In this document: in pieces, positions 1-11,615 of the stretch
How positions within the stretch are numbered: the stretch's first letter is position 1
Layout: the number at the start of each line of letters is the position of its first letter
NCBI GenBank assembly: GCA_012934845.2
Contig: WNNJ02000739.1
Coordinates: forward strand, 31,653-95,652
Source: Pomphorhynchus laevis
Lineage: Eukaryota; Acanthocephala; Palaeacanthocephala; Echinorhynchida; Pomphorhynchidae
Direction of reading: 5' to 3'
Length of the DNA: 64,000 bases
The notes under the pieces: generated by a model
The model's input: only the letters and a program-made list of their open reading frames with translations
Told to the model about the DNA's origin: nothing
Databases searched by the model: none
Translations under genes and position numbers: made by a program

Positions 1-1697
1 TCAGCTAAGTATAAACTGTCACCGTGATCCCCGCTCTTTCTTTAGGTATGTGACTGCTAAGCATACGCGCTGTAAACCTATAAATTGTATTCAACGTGAC
101 GATGGGAAATTCATAACTGATTCTTTGCAGATATCAAATATGTTTAGAAATCATTTAACATCGCTGACATAATATGTCATCCGCTTTATAATATTTTCTC
201 TGCGTCTGTTGCTTTTGGCGTTGTTCCTTCTGATTGGCATAATTCCATCATCTGTCCTATTTATAAGAAAGGGGATAGTTCGTCCATTGACAATTATAGG
301 CCTATTAGTCTCACTTGCGTGTGTTGTCGTGTGCTAGAAAGATTGATTAAGCGACGAATAATAGAATTTCTAAATAAATTTAAAATTTTGAACCCAGCAC
401 ATCATGGCTTCCGAAAAGGTTATTCTACGACTACTAATCTTGTACATGCACGTGAAAATTGGTATCACTATTATGATCAAGGCATACCAGTTGATGTCAT
501 TTTCTTTGATTTCTCAAAAGCGTTCGACTCAGTTAATCACACGCGTCTTATTGAGAAGTTGGAGCACATTCATCTTGATAAGAGGATTATAAACTGGATT
601 CGTGTATTCCTTTCCAACCGACAAAGTGTCGTACGAGTAAATAAGTCGCTGTCGAGTCCATTTCCAGTGTTGTTAGGTGTTCCACAGGGAAGTGTATTGG
701 GTCCCATCTTATTCAGTCTTTATATCAACGATTTGATACCAAATATCAGTTCATTCAGTTTATTATATGCAGATGATCTTAAAGTTTGGCGACTTATTAT
801 TTCCGATCTTGACAAACAGCATTTACAAAGCGACGTCGACGTTATATCCAATTGGTCTATACGAAATCACTTGAGGATCAATTCCGCTAAATGTACATGT
901 ATGCGTATATCACGAAGATCATGTGATCATCTTGGAGGTGAGTACCAGTTTGGTTCAATTAGTATCGAAAGAACCAACTCATATAAAGATTTGGGAGTTT
1001 GGGTTTGTGCTGACTTATCCACTCGAAAGCATTCAGACTACGTGTGTTGCATCACAAAACGCTTAATAGGACATACTCGTCGAGCTCTGATAGGCATAGA
1101 TCCGTTATGTTACCATACCTTAGCAAATGCGTTTTTCTTGAGCCATATCTTATACGCATCGCCAGCTTGTTATCCCGAAACTACTTATGAGCGTCGTGCA
1201 TTAGAGAAAGTGTTCAGATCAACAACTAAATTAGTCTCAGGGCTGCATATTTATGGCTACGGGAAACGCCTCCAGATATTAAATATGTCTTGTCTGCGAT
1301 ATATCCGTGACAAGCGAGATCTCTCTCTTGTTTGGAAAATTCTGCATACTAAAGATCATCCACTGTCACATCTACTGCAACTGAGAGGTCAACCTTCTCT
1401 TCGCGGACACCCCCTGATGCTGAAAACACAAAGGTACATGCATGCAGTTTCCTGCTTTGCCAAACGAGTCGTACGATCTTGGAATTCGCTTCAGAGTGCG
1501 ACCGTTTTGTCGTCTACTGCTTCAAGTTTTTGCGCCCTACTGGATGATGACCCTTCCTTCTCAAGACAACGGTGGGATTTTCAGTAGTTTATCTGATGAT
1601 GGAGGGACAAAACGACTCTTATTCTTTTTATTCTTTTTATTTTGTGAAGCAACTTGTAAAGAGCCTCGGCTCAATTCGTTGTCAATTAATAATTTTT
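1..1697 (+). mobile_element. LINE F, CR1/Jockey-type, 5'-truncated by window edge
   Basis: This is the 3' part of a non-LTR retrotransposon. Coding similarity begins near position 190 and an RT ORF runs to 1587. A short 3' untranslated region follows, with a GAGCCTCGGCTC hairpin at about 1660 and a tail ending TCAATTAATAAT near 1691. Minus-strand element A begins right after this tail, so the two meet tail to tail. The first ~190 bases read as decayed linker with an apparent internal deletion. Confidence 0.8.
319..1587 (+). pseudogene. Reverse transcriptase of LINE F (partial ORF2)
   Basis: A 422-codon open stretch encodes the RT and C-terminal region of a CR1/Jockey-type ORF2. It shows the palm motif FFDFSKAFDSVNH, the GVPQGSVLGPILF motif and the catalytic YADD box. 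A cysteine-poor C-terminal part typical of these LINEs follows. The frame opens upstream of 319 (that codon is GTG), and residues such as the YRPIS block are readable from about 220, so no real start lies here. The endonuclease domain is absent. Within the open part I see no stop, so decay is mostly upstream. Confidence 0.8.
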
Positions 1698-1768
1698 TTT
1701 AACGAAAAAACGAATTTATTTGACAAAGACACTGCAAAATCGTAACAAAAGTAACAATGAAAAAAAAT

Positions 1769-3334
1769 TTATCTGAGACACCATGAGCTAGCCCGCACGA
1801 GAGCTATTCCAATGGAACGTCTGAATCGGCTAATCACGTCACTGTAACGGCACTCTCTTCTCACCGCTACGTCTTTTGCTAAGCGTTTTACCAACTGTTC
1901 TGCCTCATCCCCTAATCCACCTTGTATTGACAAAATAACTGGTATAAAAGCTGCTTTTTCGATCTTGGATATCCGTTCGGAGTACTTAGCCTTTTTTCGA
2001 TTCTCGTTATAACTGAACGCTGATCGTGGAGTCATTGTGGCATAGGAACGAGCATGTGTATTGAATACAGAAATGTCCAGGTAGGACCGCTCAGACGGGA
2101 CGCCAAACAACCCCGAACACAAGACGTCAAGACGTGCATTGCGATCTAGTGTAGTGGAAGAAGAATCGAATTGAATAGTTGGATCAACGGGAGAAAGCAG
2201 TGGCTCAGTTGTAGTTGATGAACACACCTCTGAAGTTAATTTGGCGAAAATGTCTCTGATCACATTGTGCCTTACTATTGATTTCCCTCCGCATTTGCAA
2301 GATAATGAATGAACAACACTAAGAACTTCCCCACATACACATTTGCCTGAAGTATTTAAAATTTGCCACCCATATCTGACAGAGAGACCATCGGAAAATT
2401 CTTGATTGCTTAAGCGAAACTTAGGATCATCACTAGGGCGAGCAGATAGCCACGTTGACGCGCCCTTTCGAGCGGCATGCTTTAAAATTACCTGTTCGCA
2501 GTCGTCCACTGTATTTAACAGTGACGAAAATTTTTCGGCAGCCCGGAGATTCTTTAGTTTTCTAATTTCAACTATTGACTGTTTCTGGATGGTATCAATG
2601 TCGCCTCCGAGACCTAACTCAAATAAGGGCTTACATAGCAAAGAAGAATATTCCCATTCAGATTTGGTATTCTCATATGGATTTGATATCCCCAAACCTC
2701 CCATTGAGAAAGGCAGACTTGCTACATCGCGCCAACACTTCTGTAAATTAAAACCAGTTATTTTGGGGATTATTTTATTCTGTATGAAATCTTCGAGTGA
2801 AGAAAACCATTCACATTCACACTTACATGTTCTTTGTACATGAGTCCACTTATTTTGCACTGCTGCTGAAAATGCTAAGAACGCTAACTGCCGTGAATCG
2901 CTAGAGACTTCACATAACCTATCGAGCAATTTTAACCAGCGAGTTACTTGTGTTATTACCCAATCTTTTTCGAACGAACCAAAACCTATGGGAGCTCCTA
3001 AAAGTTCTACACCATTAGATACGACATGAACCCCTAAGCTGGCAAGTGAATCACATTCAAGGATAATGTTGGCGTTAACCAGAGCTGTACACTTGTTGAC
3101 ATTAACATGAAATCCGTATTCCGGTCCTATAGATTGCAACGATTTAAAAAAATCATAAACATTCCCCGGTGAACCAACACATGATACATCGTCTGCATAC
3201 CAACGCTGTTTTATTTGAGGATGCAAAGCGCCTAATCTATGTATTAATGGTATCGTTGCTGCCGCAAATGCTACCATTGCCGAAAGGGTCGCCTTGGGTG
3301 AAACCCTCCTTTGATAACAGATAATCATCGTCAA
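1769..3334 (-). pseudogene. LINE A polyprotein, C-terminal part (RT palm + RLE nuclease)
   Basis: This continues the same protein after the frameshift: AMVAFAAATIPLIHRLG, the catalytic RWYADDVSCVG box, the GFHVNVNKC block and the thumb. The C-terminal module has a CxC...HSLSC cluster, then RHNVIRDIF. A restriction-like core, ARLDVLCSGLF...YLDISVF, and a basic KKAKYSERISKIE helix follow. This order (RT, Cys/His cluster, PD-(D/E)XK-like fold) is the plan of R2/NeSL/CRE-like LINEs. Assignment to a named clade is not possible by eye. Confidence 0.75.
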
Positions 3335-4676
3335 TGGCTAAGATTGGATCTAAACTATACGTATTCTGCAGGAATCGTGCTAAAGCAGGGCATATCTTTT
3401 CTATATTGAGGAGAGCTAATTTCCTATTAATTCTATTAAAAGCATTATGTGCATCAATTAAAAGTAAACATGACGAGGTCGAATTAGCAAAGGTTTCACG
3501 CATATCTCGCACAACGAATTCGACACCTCCCTTTTGACCTGCACAAAGTTGTGAATTACCCGCAATTGACTTAATGAAAGGAGAAATGACATTTAAAATC
3601 GTTTTAGCCATTATGCGCCTATATGCCTCACCTATTCCGATCGGTCGAACACCAGGATTTTTATCAAGGGCAATGAGCCGACTAGCGATTAACGCTTCTG
3701 TTGAATGTTTTGGAACTCTATTACTAGCAATTCGCCTTGTCAGGTCTGCCAACGTAGAGGCCAACTGTAATGAATCCCTATCAAATGAGGTTAGCATTTG
3801 CCGCCATGATAAAGCATTAACACCCGAAGGACCCGCAGCGCCTGTAGTGCGCTTAGCACTAAGTTGGATTGCAGCTGCATCTATCGTATCGAAAAAAGAG
3901 GGATGAAAGTTATCACATTCCATGTCGATCTCCGATAATAAGGCGTCCTCACTAATTACAGCTGCATGTGGATGCTTCGCTTCAAGAATAGACTTAACCG
4001 ATTCGTTGCCGATATAATCATTTGGACTCAAAGTTTTATTGACAGAACCGTTTTCCAGGATTCTTACTGCAGAAGTAAGATTACCTGACATTAATGATTT
4101 CACGAACAGCGACTTCCAATTGCGCTTAGAATCGTATCGTGACTGGGATACCTTTAAACGTGATTGAATACATTTACCCTCCCTTACTAATTCATCAAAA
4201 TTTTGGCTTTGCCAAAGAGACAGGCGACGCGACATCAATTGACGTACATATTTGATTTTCGAAGAACCTACTTTTTGTAAAACGCACTGACAAATAATTG
4301 TCACCTTCATAAGCGACGAGCCTTCGACGTCATCTTCGCGACAAGCAGTTTCAAACAATTTGTTTAGTTCATTTAAAAACATTCGGCTTTCGTTACACCT
4401 CGGTAAGTAAAAGAGATTAGGACGCCAAGTGATTACCTCTTTGAATGATTGATGGATAAGAGTGTTTGGGAATCTATTCGAGGCAGCATCGAGGGTGTGA
4501 ACCGCGTTATCCGCTATATTCATGCTTGCAAAGTGGGATACGAGTTGGTTTTCGCAATTTGCTGCAGAACAGTTCGTACACGGCTTATTTGATTTTACAC
4601 ATTTGCATTGACGACATCGTGCTGAATGTCCATTGCACGAACAGCATTTTGGCTCGGCTGGAATTCCTTTAGGCAT
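3237..4676 (-). pseudogene. LINE A polyprotein, N-terminal part (Cys module + RT)
   Basis: The start at 4676 gives MPKGIPAEPKCCSCNG, matching the starts of B and C. Residues ~11-43 hold nine cysteines spaced CC-x-C-x6-C-x2-C-x-C-x6-C-x2-C-x4-C, resembling a tesmin/CXC-type zinc module. Next come the family-conserved GAAGPSGVNA block, the PGVRPIGIGEAYRRI block, RT motif A (LLIDAHNAFNRINRK) and motif B (GFTQGDP). One extra base near 3283 breaks the frame just after motif B; the rest of the RT continues in the frame ending at 1769. Confidence 0.8.
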
Positions 4677-4796
4677 CGTGATTGTATTGGCGAAATAAAG
4701 TTGTTGACTATAAAAAAATTCGATTTGTTGTCTCGTTTTTCTTTGTTAGGTGTATAATAGTTATCGACTTTGTAACAGCGATCTCAGACGATTTCA

Positions 4797-4842
4797 GCGC
4801 TCACAAGCGGATTCGTAATGCGCTCTCAGGCGGCTTCGTAAT
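4797..4842. repeat. 23-bp tandem pair in the 5' UTR of LINE A
   Basis: Two imperfect 23-bp units (each starting GCGCTC and ending TTCGTAAT) lie side by side upstream of the A start codon. They look like a small or incipient version of the minisatellites found upstream of other LINE ORFs in this window. Confidence 0.6.
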
Positions 4843-4984
4843 GTGTTTGTAAGTGTTTGTGTATGTCAGTCGTCGATGGTTGTCACTGTATTGTGTATAT
4901 TAATTGTAATTTGTGTATGTTATTTTATTGTATGTTATTTATTGTATGTTTATAAGAAACCAAATTTTTTTAGGTCAATTAATA

Positions 4985-7900
4985 ATTTTTTTTAAAGGTA
5001 ACCCTCTAATGGGCCCTATTTGTCAATTCAAAAAAAATAATAATTATCTGTATGTGTAGTTATGCAAAAACTGGACGATGAAACGCCGATCTGGATCCTC
5101 TAATGCACCGGGATACCATCCTTGCGAGACGGATGCCTATTCTACAACGCAGCGTTGAAATTACATCCGAATACTTAACCTCTGCTCTTTCGGCGATAGT
5201 ATTCGCGATTTTTTTCAGAAGACTTTCCGTGCCCTTACCTGCACCTCCAGAGTTCGACAACACAACAGGAATGAAAGATGCTCTTTCAATTTCGGTTATT
5301 CTTTCTAGATATTTATTTCTTTTTCGGCTTTCGTGATACTCAAAACACGCACTCGGATTCCTTGATAAATTCGACGGCGCGAGCGCATTAAAAATGCAAA
5401 CATCTATTAAAGTACGTTCCGTCTTGTCACCAAACAATCCGTTGCATGATATGTCCAATCTCGCTTCTTTATCCTTAGTAGTTGTTTGTTTCAAGAAAGT
5501 TACATTTGAAGAAACAGGCGCCAGTCGAGGTTCGATTTGTACAGATGGACATATCTCAGTAAGCGTGTATGCTAAGAAATCCCGTACCACGTCATGTCTC
5601 ATAGATGGAAGTCCACCAAGTGAACACGAAAGCGAGTGCGCCAGAGAATTTACTGTACCACATTGACAATAGGACGGAGCGCTTTTTGGAAGAAAACCGT
5701 ATCGCGCCGCCATAGCGTCTCGAAATTCATCGTTGCTTAGCCTTGAATTCCTTTCATGCGATGGATAAACTGAAAGCCATGATGATGCACCTTTGACTGA
5801 CGAGTGTTCTATTGACCTTCTCAATAAATGATTGCAATTATCGAGAATATTATTGCGATTAATTTTACAACGGGAGATATTTTGAGCGCGGATTAGTTTA
5901 ATTATTGTATCTTGTTTTCCTTTTAGTGATTCGCCGGAGTAACCTTCCAAACATGGAGCGCATAGGGAAGTAGATGATTCATATTCCGATTGAACCAATG
6001 CTGAAGGATCACGTATACTTACGCCACCGTCCCTGTAACTGAGGCAAAGCGTTCTCCATATAAATTCATCACTTGAAAGATCGATATTAAACAGCTTAGA
6101 TATCATCATTTTTATTCTTTCAGACAGAGGACCAATCCAATCTACAGAACATGCACAAGTCCTCAGGAGATGCGACCATTTGTGCTGAATTGATCTGATA
6201 AAAGCCGTATACGCAACCTGAACATCGAGTTCACCCATATCTACCAACCGTTCAATGGAATTCGATATATCCTGCACAAATGATGATACAAACTGTTTAA
6301 CGTAAGCGTATTTACCGATCGGGGAACCGAGAATTTTCACACCGTTTTCCATTATCGGAATATTGGTGTCACTGAATTCTGTTTGTAGCGATGTACTGTC
6401 ATATCCGTTAGAGTAGATTTTACATTTTTCGGGATTGATGTAAAAACCATACTTCGGACCAAGCAACATTAACATTTTGAAAGCCGCCTTAACCATACTA
6501 GGCGGACCAACCATATTACCATCATCAGCATACCATAATTGTTCAACATTGGGGCATTTTTTTATAAGCCGGTATATTAATGGTAGCGTTGCGGCACTGA
6601 AAGCAGCCATTGAAAAAACATCACCCTGTGTAAATCCTTCTGAAGACCATATGTATTCGTTTCCTGTAGCCATTCGAGTAGGATCTCTATACAAGTTTGA
6701 CAATACGACTGATAATGCTGGACAAATATAAGGCATATTACGTAAAGCCAATTTTCTATTAATGCGATTAAAAGCATTGTCCGCGTCGATGGTGAGAAGT
6801 ATGTTGTTCTCATTAGAAAGATGTGTTTTCAGAGCATGAATAACACATTCAGTTCCGGCCCGATGTGATGCACAATATTGTATAGAACCACATGCGTGTT
6901 GCAGCTGAGGCTGAACAACTTTGAGTATGGCCTTCGAAATAATTCTTCTGGAGACATCCCCGATACCTATTGGATGAATGCCATGAAGTTTGCTTAGTGG
7001 AATTAGTCGGCTTGTGGTAAAAGCCTCCATCGAAGTTTTAGGTATTTTACAAGTTGACAAATGCTTTGAGAAGAGAGCCAGTGCATCCGCTAGATTTCGC
7101 GACTCAGTTCCAAACGTAGATAGCATTGCGATCCATGCCTTCGCATCAAGGCCAGATGGGCCTGCTCCACCACTCATTCTACAAGCAGCCGTGATAATTG
7201 AATCTGCGTCAATCGAGTCGAATGCTATCGGATGGAAGACTGCATCGTTTTTCAAGGGGGAAGAAAGGATGGCATCTTCGTCAAGTAATGCAGGCTCTGG
7301 ATGCTTGTCGAGAAGAAGTTGCCGTACTGTTTTATCCTCAATAGCATCATCGATATCCAAAGGTATACCAACTCCAGGTTCCAAATCCAATAACCTTACG
7401 GCAGTTGTCAAACGCCCGTTAAGAACGAGCTTTCTGAATGAGCGACGCCAGTCGTCCTCGATATTATCAATTTTGTTTCTTTTGGAATTTTGATATTGCA
7501 GATAGCGGGCTTCGCCTAGTAGTGCATCGTAATTACCGGTCTGCCAAGATTCCATCCTTCTCTGTATAAGTTCTTTTGTTTGCTTCATTTTTGATTTTTG
7601 GCATCGTTGTAGCACGAGTTGAGGTAAAATAATCGGCAATTTAAGAGAACAACTGTCAGATGCTGCAAATTCATAGATGCGAGCCATTTCGGAAATAAAC
7701 GATTTCGACGCTTGACACCTTGGTAGTCTTAACAAATTCGGCTTCCAGAGTGCCACTTCCGTGAATATCACATCGATGTATTCAGGTGAAACACTGTTTT
7801 GATGAGATATTGACGCTTCACATTGTATGTCGTCGTTGTGGACTGGTTGGATTGGATGGACGTATTCGTTATTAAAGGTGTTATTCCGATGTCCATCGTT

Positions 7901-8220
7901 ACAATGATTTGTGTTTATATTGGTAATATCCGCAGGATTTTCGAGTTTATTAAGGCAGTGTGCTGCCGAACAATTTGTACAAGGATGTTTCGCTCTTGCA
8001 CATTTACAGTTTTTGCATTTAGCTGCCTGTCCATTACACGTACAGCATTTGTATGTAGAGGATGGGACACCTCGAGGCATGCTTGTGTGTTATAGTGTAT
8101 GTATGTTAGAGGAAATTGATGATGTAAATTTGATTGTAATCAGTTATAATTCAGTGATTTTGTAAGTAGTTTATTAAGCAGCTGTATGTTATTTTATTGT
8201 ATGTTTATTAGAAACCAAAT
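4985..8220 (-). mobile_element. RLE-type LINE B, full-length with intact ORF
   Basis: This is the second unit of the head-to-tail array and the best preserved. Its 3' end on the plus strand is an A-tract complement after TCAATTAATAAT, followed by a 3' untranslated motif (in sense GGGCCCATTAGAGGGTTACC) shared in form with C, E and G. A single ORF fills 5060-8080. The 5' region (8081-8220) contains TGTATGTTATTTTAT repeats and TGTATGTTTATTAGAAACC. The exact 5' limit is uncertain because related repeats continue to 8460. Confidence 0.8.
5060..8080 (-). CDS. RLE-type LINE polyprotein: Cys module, reverse transcriptase, restriction-like endonuclease
   Basis: This is an intact 1006-residue ORF starting MPRGVPSSTY. 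Residues 12-43 form the nine-cysteine module, probably nucleic-acid binding. GGAGPSGLDA (304-313) opens a conserved block before the RT. RT motifs are: HPIGIGDVSRRI (~369-380), motif A IDADNAFNRI (431-440), motif B GFTQGD (482-487), YADD (517-520) and GFYINPEKC (545-553). A Cys/His cluster (C805, C807, H815, C819) and RHDVVRD (828-834) precede the nuclease core EARLDI (872-877) and IDVCIF (892-897), then a basic helix RKRNKYLERITEIE (~919-932). By family knowledge the nuclease nicks the target and the RT copies the RNA at the nick. There is no separate ORF1. The absence of breaks suggests recent activity. Confidence 0.88.
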   Translation of the reverse strand: MPRGVPSSTYKCCTCNGQAAKCKNCKCARAKHPCTNCSAAHCLNKLENPADITNINTNHCNDGHRNNTFNNEYVHPIQPVHNDDIQCEASISHQNSVSPEYIDVIFTEVALWKPNLLRLPRCQASKSFISEMARIYEFAASDSCSLKLPIILPQLVLQRCQKSKMKQTKELIQRRMESWQTGNYDALLGEARYLQYQNSKRNKIDNIEDDWRRSFRKLVLNGRLTTAVRLLDLEPGVGIPLDIDDAIEDKTVRQLLLDKHPEPALLDEDAILSSPLKNDAVFHPIAFDSIDADSIITAACRMSGGAGPSGLDAKAWIAMLSTFGTESRNLADALALFSKHLSTCKIPKTSMEAFTTSRLIPLSKLHGIHPIGIGDVSRRIISKAILKVVQPQLQHACGSIQYCASHRAGTECVIHALKTHLSNENNILLTIDADNAFNRINRKLALRNMPYICPALSVVLSNLYRDPTRMATGNEYIWSSEGFTQGDVFSMAAFSAATLPLIYRLIKKCPNVEQLWYADDGNMVGPPSMVKAAFKMLMLLGPKYGFYINPEKCKIYSNGYDSTSLQTEFSDTNIPIMENGVKILGSPIGKYAYVKQFVSSFVQDISNSIERLVDMGELDVQVAYTAFIRSIQHKWSHLLRTCACSVDWIGPLSERIKMMISKLFNIDLSSDEFIWRTLCLSYRDGGVSIRDPSALVQSEYESSTSLCAPCLEGYSGESLKGKQDTIIKLIRAQNISRCKINRNNILDNCNHLLRRSIEHSSVKGASSWLSVYPSHERNSRLSNDEFRDAMAARYGFLPKSAPSYCQCGTVNSLAHSLSCSLGGLPSMRHDVVRDFLAYTLTEICPSVQIEPRLAPVSSNVTFLKQTTTKDKEARLDISCNGLFGDKTERTLIDVCIFNALAPSNLSRNPSACFEYHESRKRNKYLERITEIERASFIPVVLSNSGGAGKGTESLLKKIANTIAERAEVKYSDVISTLRCRIGIRLARMVSRCIRGSRSAFHRPVFA

Positions 8221-8475
8221 AATATGCACACTAGTCAGAGCCCTTGTATCTCGGGATGACTGCTTGAATTTTGTTTTAAACTCGTTGTCCCGACCACATA
8301 TTCCGGATGCACAGTAGAAAAGGAATTTTTTTACTGTATGTTATTTATTGTATGTTATTTTATTGTAATTTGTGTAAGTAGTTTATTAAGCAGCCAAGAA
8401 AGTTCAAAGATTGCTAAATTTTATAATTTGTAAGATTTATAATAACCAAGACTTATGTTAAGGTCAATTAATAAT
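8221..8475. other. 5' flank between LINEs B and C, repetitive, no gene
   Basis: No ORF of note. The segment contains repeated GTAAGTAGTTTATTAAGCAG (near 8162 and 8374) and TGTATGTTATTTTATTG units. It also holds a 36-base stretch (8428-8463) that recurs exactly, in the opposite orientation, at 42639-42674. It is probably 5' untranslated material of B or of an older element. Confidence 0.5.
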
Positions 8476-8570
8476 AATAATTTTTTTATTTTTTTTAATA
8501 TATTATTAATTACAACATATGGTTCCCTCAAATGGGCCAATATACATTTAACATTGTTATGTATTATTAT

Positions 8571-9275
8571 TTATTCTAAAACATTAGAATCATCCATCCG
8601 TTCGGATCCACGACTATATGGGTGACCCCTAGTCGACCGGCACCCTCTGATTGCATGTGAGGCAGCACGACACAGCAGCAAACTTATGGACCTTCTGAGG
8701 CCACACAGGCATTCAGCATAGCTTTTATTCCCACGTGATGAACGCAATCGAGCAATTGTCCTGAGCAAAACCATGGCGTCGGGTCCCGCAGCACCAGAAG
8801 CCGTGAACACCAGCGGCATAAATCTACTCCTTTCGATATCGATGATACGTTCCGCGTATTTTGATCTTTTTCTCGCTTCATGAAAATCAAATGCAGCTTT
8901 TCTCGTAGACGCACACGATGGAGCAAAATGGTTGAAAACCGTAACGTCAAAGAACGTTCGCTCATATCTGGCGTCAGAAAGCCCAATGCAGACGATGTCG
9001 AGTCGCGCGTCGTCACTTCGACAAGTGACCCGATGATCAAAACAGTGATCACTATCTACCCGTTGTAATATCGGTTCGACACCAACCCCAGTACACACCT
9101 GTGATATTTCGGTGGCCAAGAAATCGCGTAAGGCGTTATGCCTTGTTATTACAACACCTCCTCGCTTGCACGAAAGCAAATGTGGGAGTTTCGCATCATC
9201 ACCACACACACTTGTCCTTGGGAATCCCGATAGGGTCAAAGCCATATCGCAACGCAAGAGCATCTCTGAATTCAT
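8571..9275 (-). pseudogene. LINE C polyprotein, Cys/His cluster and RLE domain
   Basis: It contains the HLLSC...RHNALRDFL cluster, the nuclease core ARLDIVCIGLSD...FFDVTVFNHFAPS, the basic helix (RKRSKYAERIIDIE) and the C-terminal CRAASHAIRGCRS tail. A similar tail occurs in fragments E and G, which allowed them to be recognised. Confidence 0.75.
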
Positions 9276-11022
9276 GTGGACACAAATGACTGAATTCAGC
9301 TTTCACTGGAACTGCACTAATCCAAGAGGAAGCACCCTGTCCCAGTGCAAATTCCAGGGCTTGATGCATTGAGGCGGGTAAGATTGATCGAATGTATGCC
9401 AAACGCTCATCCACAACTTTTTGTCGTTCTTGATTCAACTCTTTTGTCAAGTTATTCTGAGCATCCCTGAGAAGATCACCTTGTAGCCCACTATCAAATG
9501 TTTTACAAAATTTTTTCGAGCTTTCGAACTCGGTCAAAGCTGCGCTTACTGGATCAACAATGCCCATTCCACCCTTTGAAATTGGTGACGAAATCAACGC
9601 GTGCATAACTGAGTTTAGATCTTGATCGAAAAGTGAGGGAGCCAAACCACTGAATATAGTATCCCGTAAGGACAAATACAGATCCGTTTCACTTGGTGTC
9701 GATCTCATAAAGTGTGTCCATTTCCATTGTATTGACTTATTGAATCCTGAGAAAGCAGCATGGGGATCAAATCGTGATACAGTAGATATACGATAAACAA
9801 GCTCAGTACACTTTAATATTTTTATTTTTGTAATTTCCTTTACAAATTCGCCTGAGCCAATTGGCGCACCAAGCACCTCGATGCCATCGAACCGTGTCTC
9901 AATGTCTGCGAGAAGTGGATACACCCCTTCGGATTGCGGATGAAGGAGCATCTTGGTTTTGCTAGGGTTCACATTATATCCGAATTTTGGTCCTTGGATT
10001 TGGAGAAGTTGCCATACACGCAACAGATCCTCAGGCAAACCTACAAAATTCGCATCGTCAGCAAACCAACGCTGAACAATGTTTGGCACGACTTGCTTGA
10101 TCATACTTATCAATAATAAGGATGCCATTGCGAAGGCAGCCATGGCTAAGGGATCTCCCTGGGTTACTCCCTCGCACGATGCTAAAGATCCACCACCAAG
10201 TACCAGTTCTGCGTCGCCCGCATAAATGTTAGATAAGGACTGTGCTAGCCCAGGGCAAGTGTGTTTGATATTGTGTAGCATAACATTTCGATTGACAGAG
10301 TTGAACGCATTCTTAGCGTCGACAGCGAGAAGTCCATAGCTCTGGTTAGAAGAATACGTATCGCGAAGCGAGTGAATCGCAAAATCGATCCCATTTCGCT
10401 GGGATGCGCAAAGTTGGACAATCCCGGCTACGTCTTGAAGATCATCTTTGACGCAGGACAATATGGTTTTACTGACAATGCGGCGAACAACCTCTGATAC
10501 ACCAATCGGTCTAATTTTCCCATTATTCTTTGGTATTGATATCAACCGGCAAGCAGTAAACGCCTCTAACATCCGAGGGCTGAGTTGAATAGTGCTAAGG
10601 CTCACTGCAAAATTTGCCAAAGCATCCGCTAGAGCCTTGGAATGCACGGAGAAGCTATTCAAGAGTTGTCTCCAAGCCATCGCATCCAGCCCTGATGGGC
10701 CAGCTCCACCTGAGGTTTTGTTGGCCGCTCGGATGATAGCTTCCCCATCTATGACAGATAAGAGCGAAGGATGATGCTCTCTAACATTCGGCAAATCTCG
10801 TTGTAATAAAGCGGACGCATCAGCATCTGCGGCTGTTGGGTGTAGATTCTGCAGGTGTTCACGTACAGTCAAACCATCGACAATCGAATCAGGATCTAGA
10901 ATGCTCGACTGTTGGTTCTCTTCTAATATGGCAGTCGCCGCTGACAGCTTTCCACTTGTGACCAACTTGACATAGCGCTTTATCCAATCGTCAGTAGTGG
11001 GCTCGAACGCATAGGCATGCAA
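9199..11022 (-). pseudogene. LINE C polyprotein, RT region
   Basis: This carries the GGAGPSGLDAMAW block, IRPIGVSEVVRRI, RT motif A (LLAVDAKNAFNSVNRN), motif B (GVTQGDPLAMAAF), RWFADD in the catalytic position (FADD instead of YADD), and GYNVNPSKTKM. The thumb and the SSWISAVPVKAEF block follow. The frame is lost near 9240, at the start of the Cys/His cluster, where a second frameshift passes coding to 8571-9275. Confidence 0.8.
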
Positions 11023-11615
11023 CGTCGCTGTAATATTCTTGCCTCATTGAAAACATCGACGAATCTGCCATTTTTCCATAGTCTGATTCTGCGCTCCAGT
11101 GCTTTTCGGATCTCGGACACCTTTCTAGATGGAAGACGTTGCAAAACGCACCGGGACAAAATAGTGGCCTTTTTAAGTGCAAACATATCATGGTTATCAG
11201 CTTCGGCTGCAATCTGATAGAGGCTAGCAAGCATTTCAACGAATTCATTCGACGCAGCACATCTTGGGAGTCGCATCGCACTAGGCCTCCATTGTATCAC
11301 CACATCATAAATCGCCTGAAGTGAAAGAGACTGCCTATCAACAGGGTCGTGCAAGTTATCTACAATTGGATTATCAGTTGTCCGTGTACTGCCACTATCA
11401 GTAAGGGGATTCAAATCCGCCACTCTACCTACTGGTTCAGCAGCAGAGGTTAAACACACTGTCTGAGGTCCAATATGCACGCTATTGTTACATGCAGGTG
11501 CACGGCAATTAACGCAAGGAGCTCCTGCCTTCGCACATTTGCAACCTTTGCACTTTGCTGATGGACCATTACATCCACAGCATAGCCTCTGGTTAGACGG
11601 TATTCCTTTGAGCAT
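10980..11615 (-). pseudogene. LINE C polyprotein, Cys module
   Basis: The start at 11615 reads MLKGIPSNQRLCCGCNG. The nine-cysteine module has exactly the spacing seen in A and B. A helical region rich in Arg and Leu follows (QWRPSAMRLPRCAASNEF), homologous to WKPNLLRLPRC of B. The frame leaves the family alignment after EARILQRR, where a frameshift near 11010-11030 moves coding to the next ORF. Confidence 0.75.

Larger units (their letters stand above)
1698..4975 (-). mobile_element. RLE-type LINE A, near full length
   Basis: This is the first unit of a six-element minus-strand head-to-tail array. On the plus strand it opens with an A-tract complement right after a TCAATTAATAAT tract. Its 3' untranslated region then reads, in sense, ...TTTGTCAAATAAATTCG. 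Coding runs from 4676 down to 1769 with one frameshift. The 5' untranslated region (4677-4975) holds a 23-bp unit repeated twice and ends near the motif TTTCTTATAAACATACAATA. Boundaries are approximate, since no target-site duplication was found. Confidence 0.75.

Noticed and set aside
2406-2843. Plus-strand ORFs overlapping the RLE LINEs (also 6990-7493, 13225-13431 and others)
   Set aside because: Antisense shadows of the minus-strand polyprotein genes.
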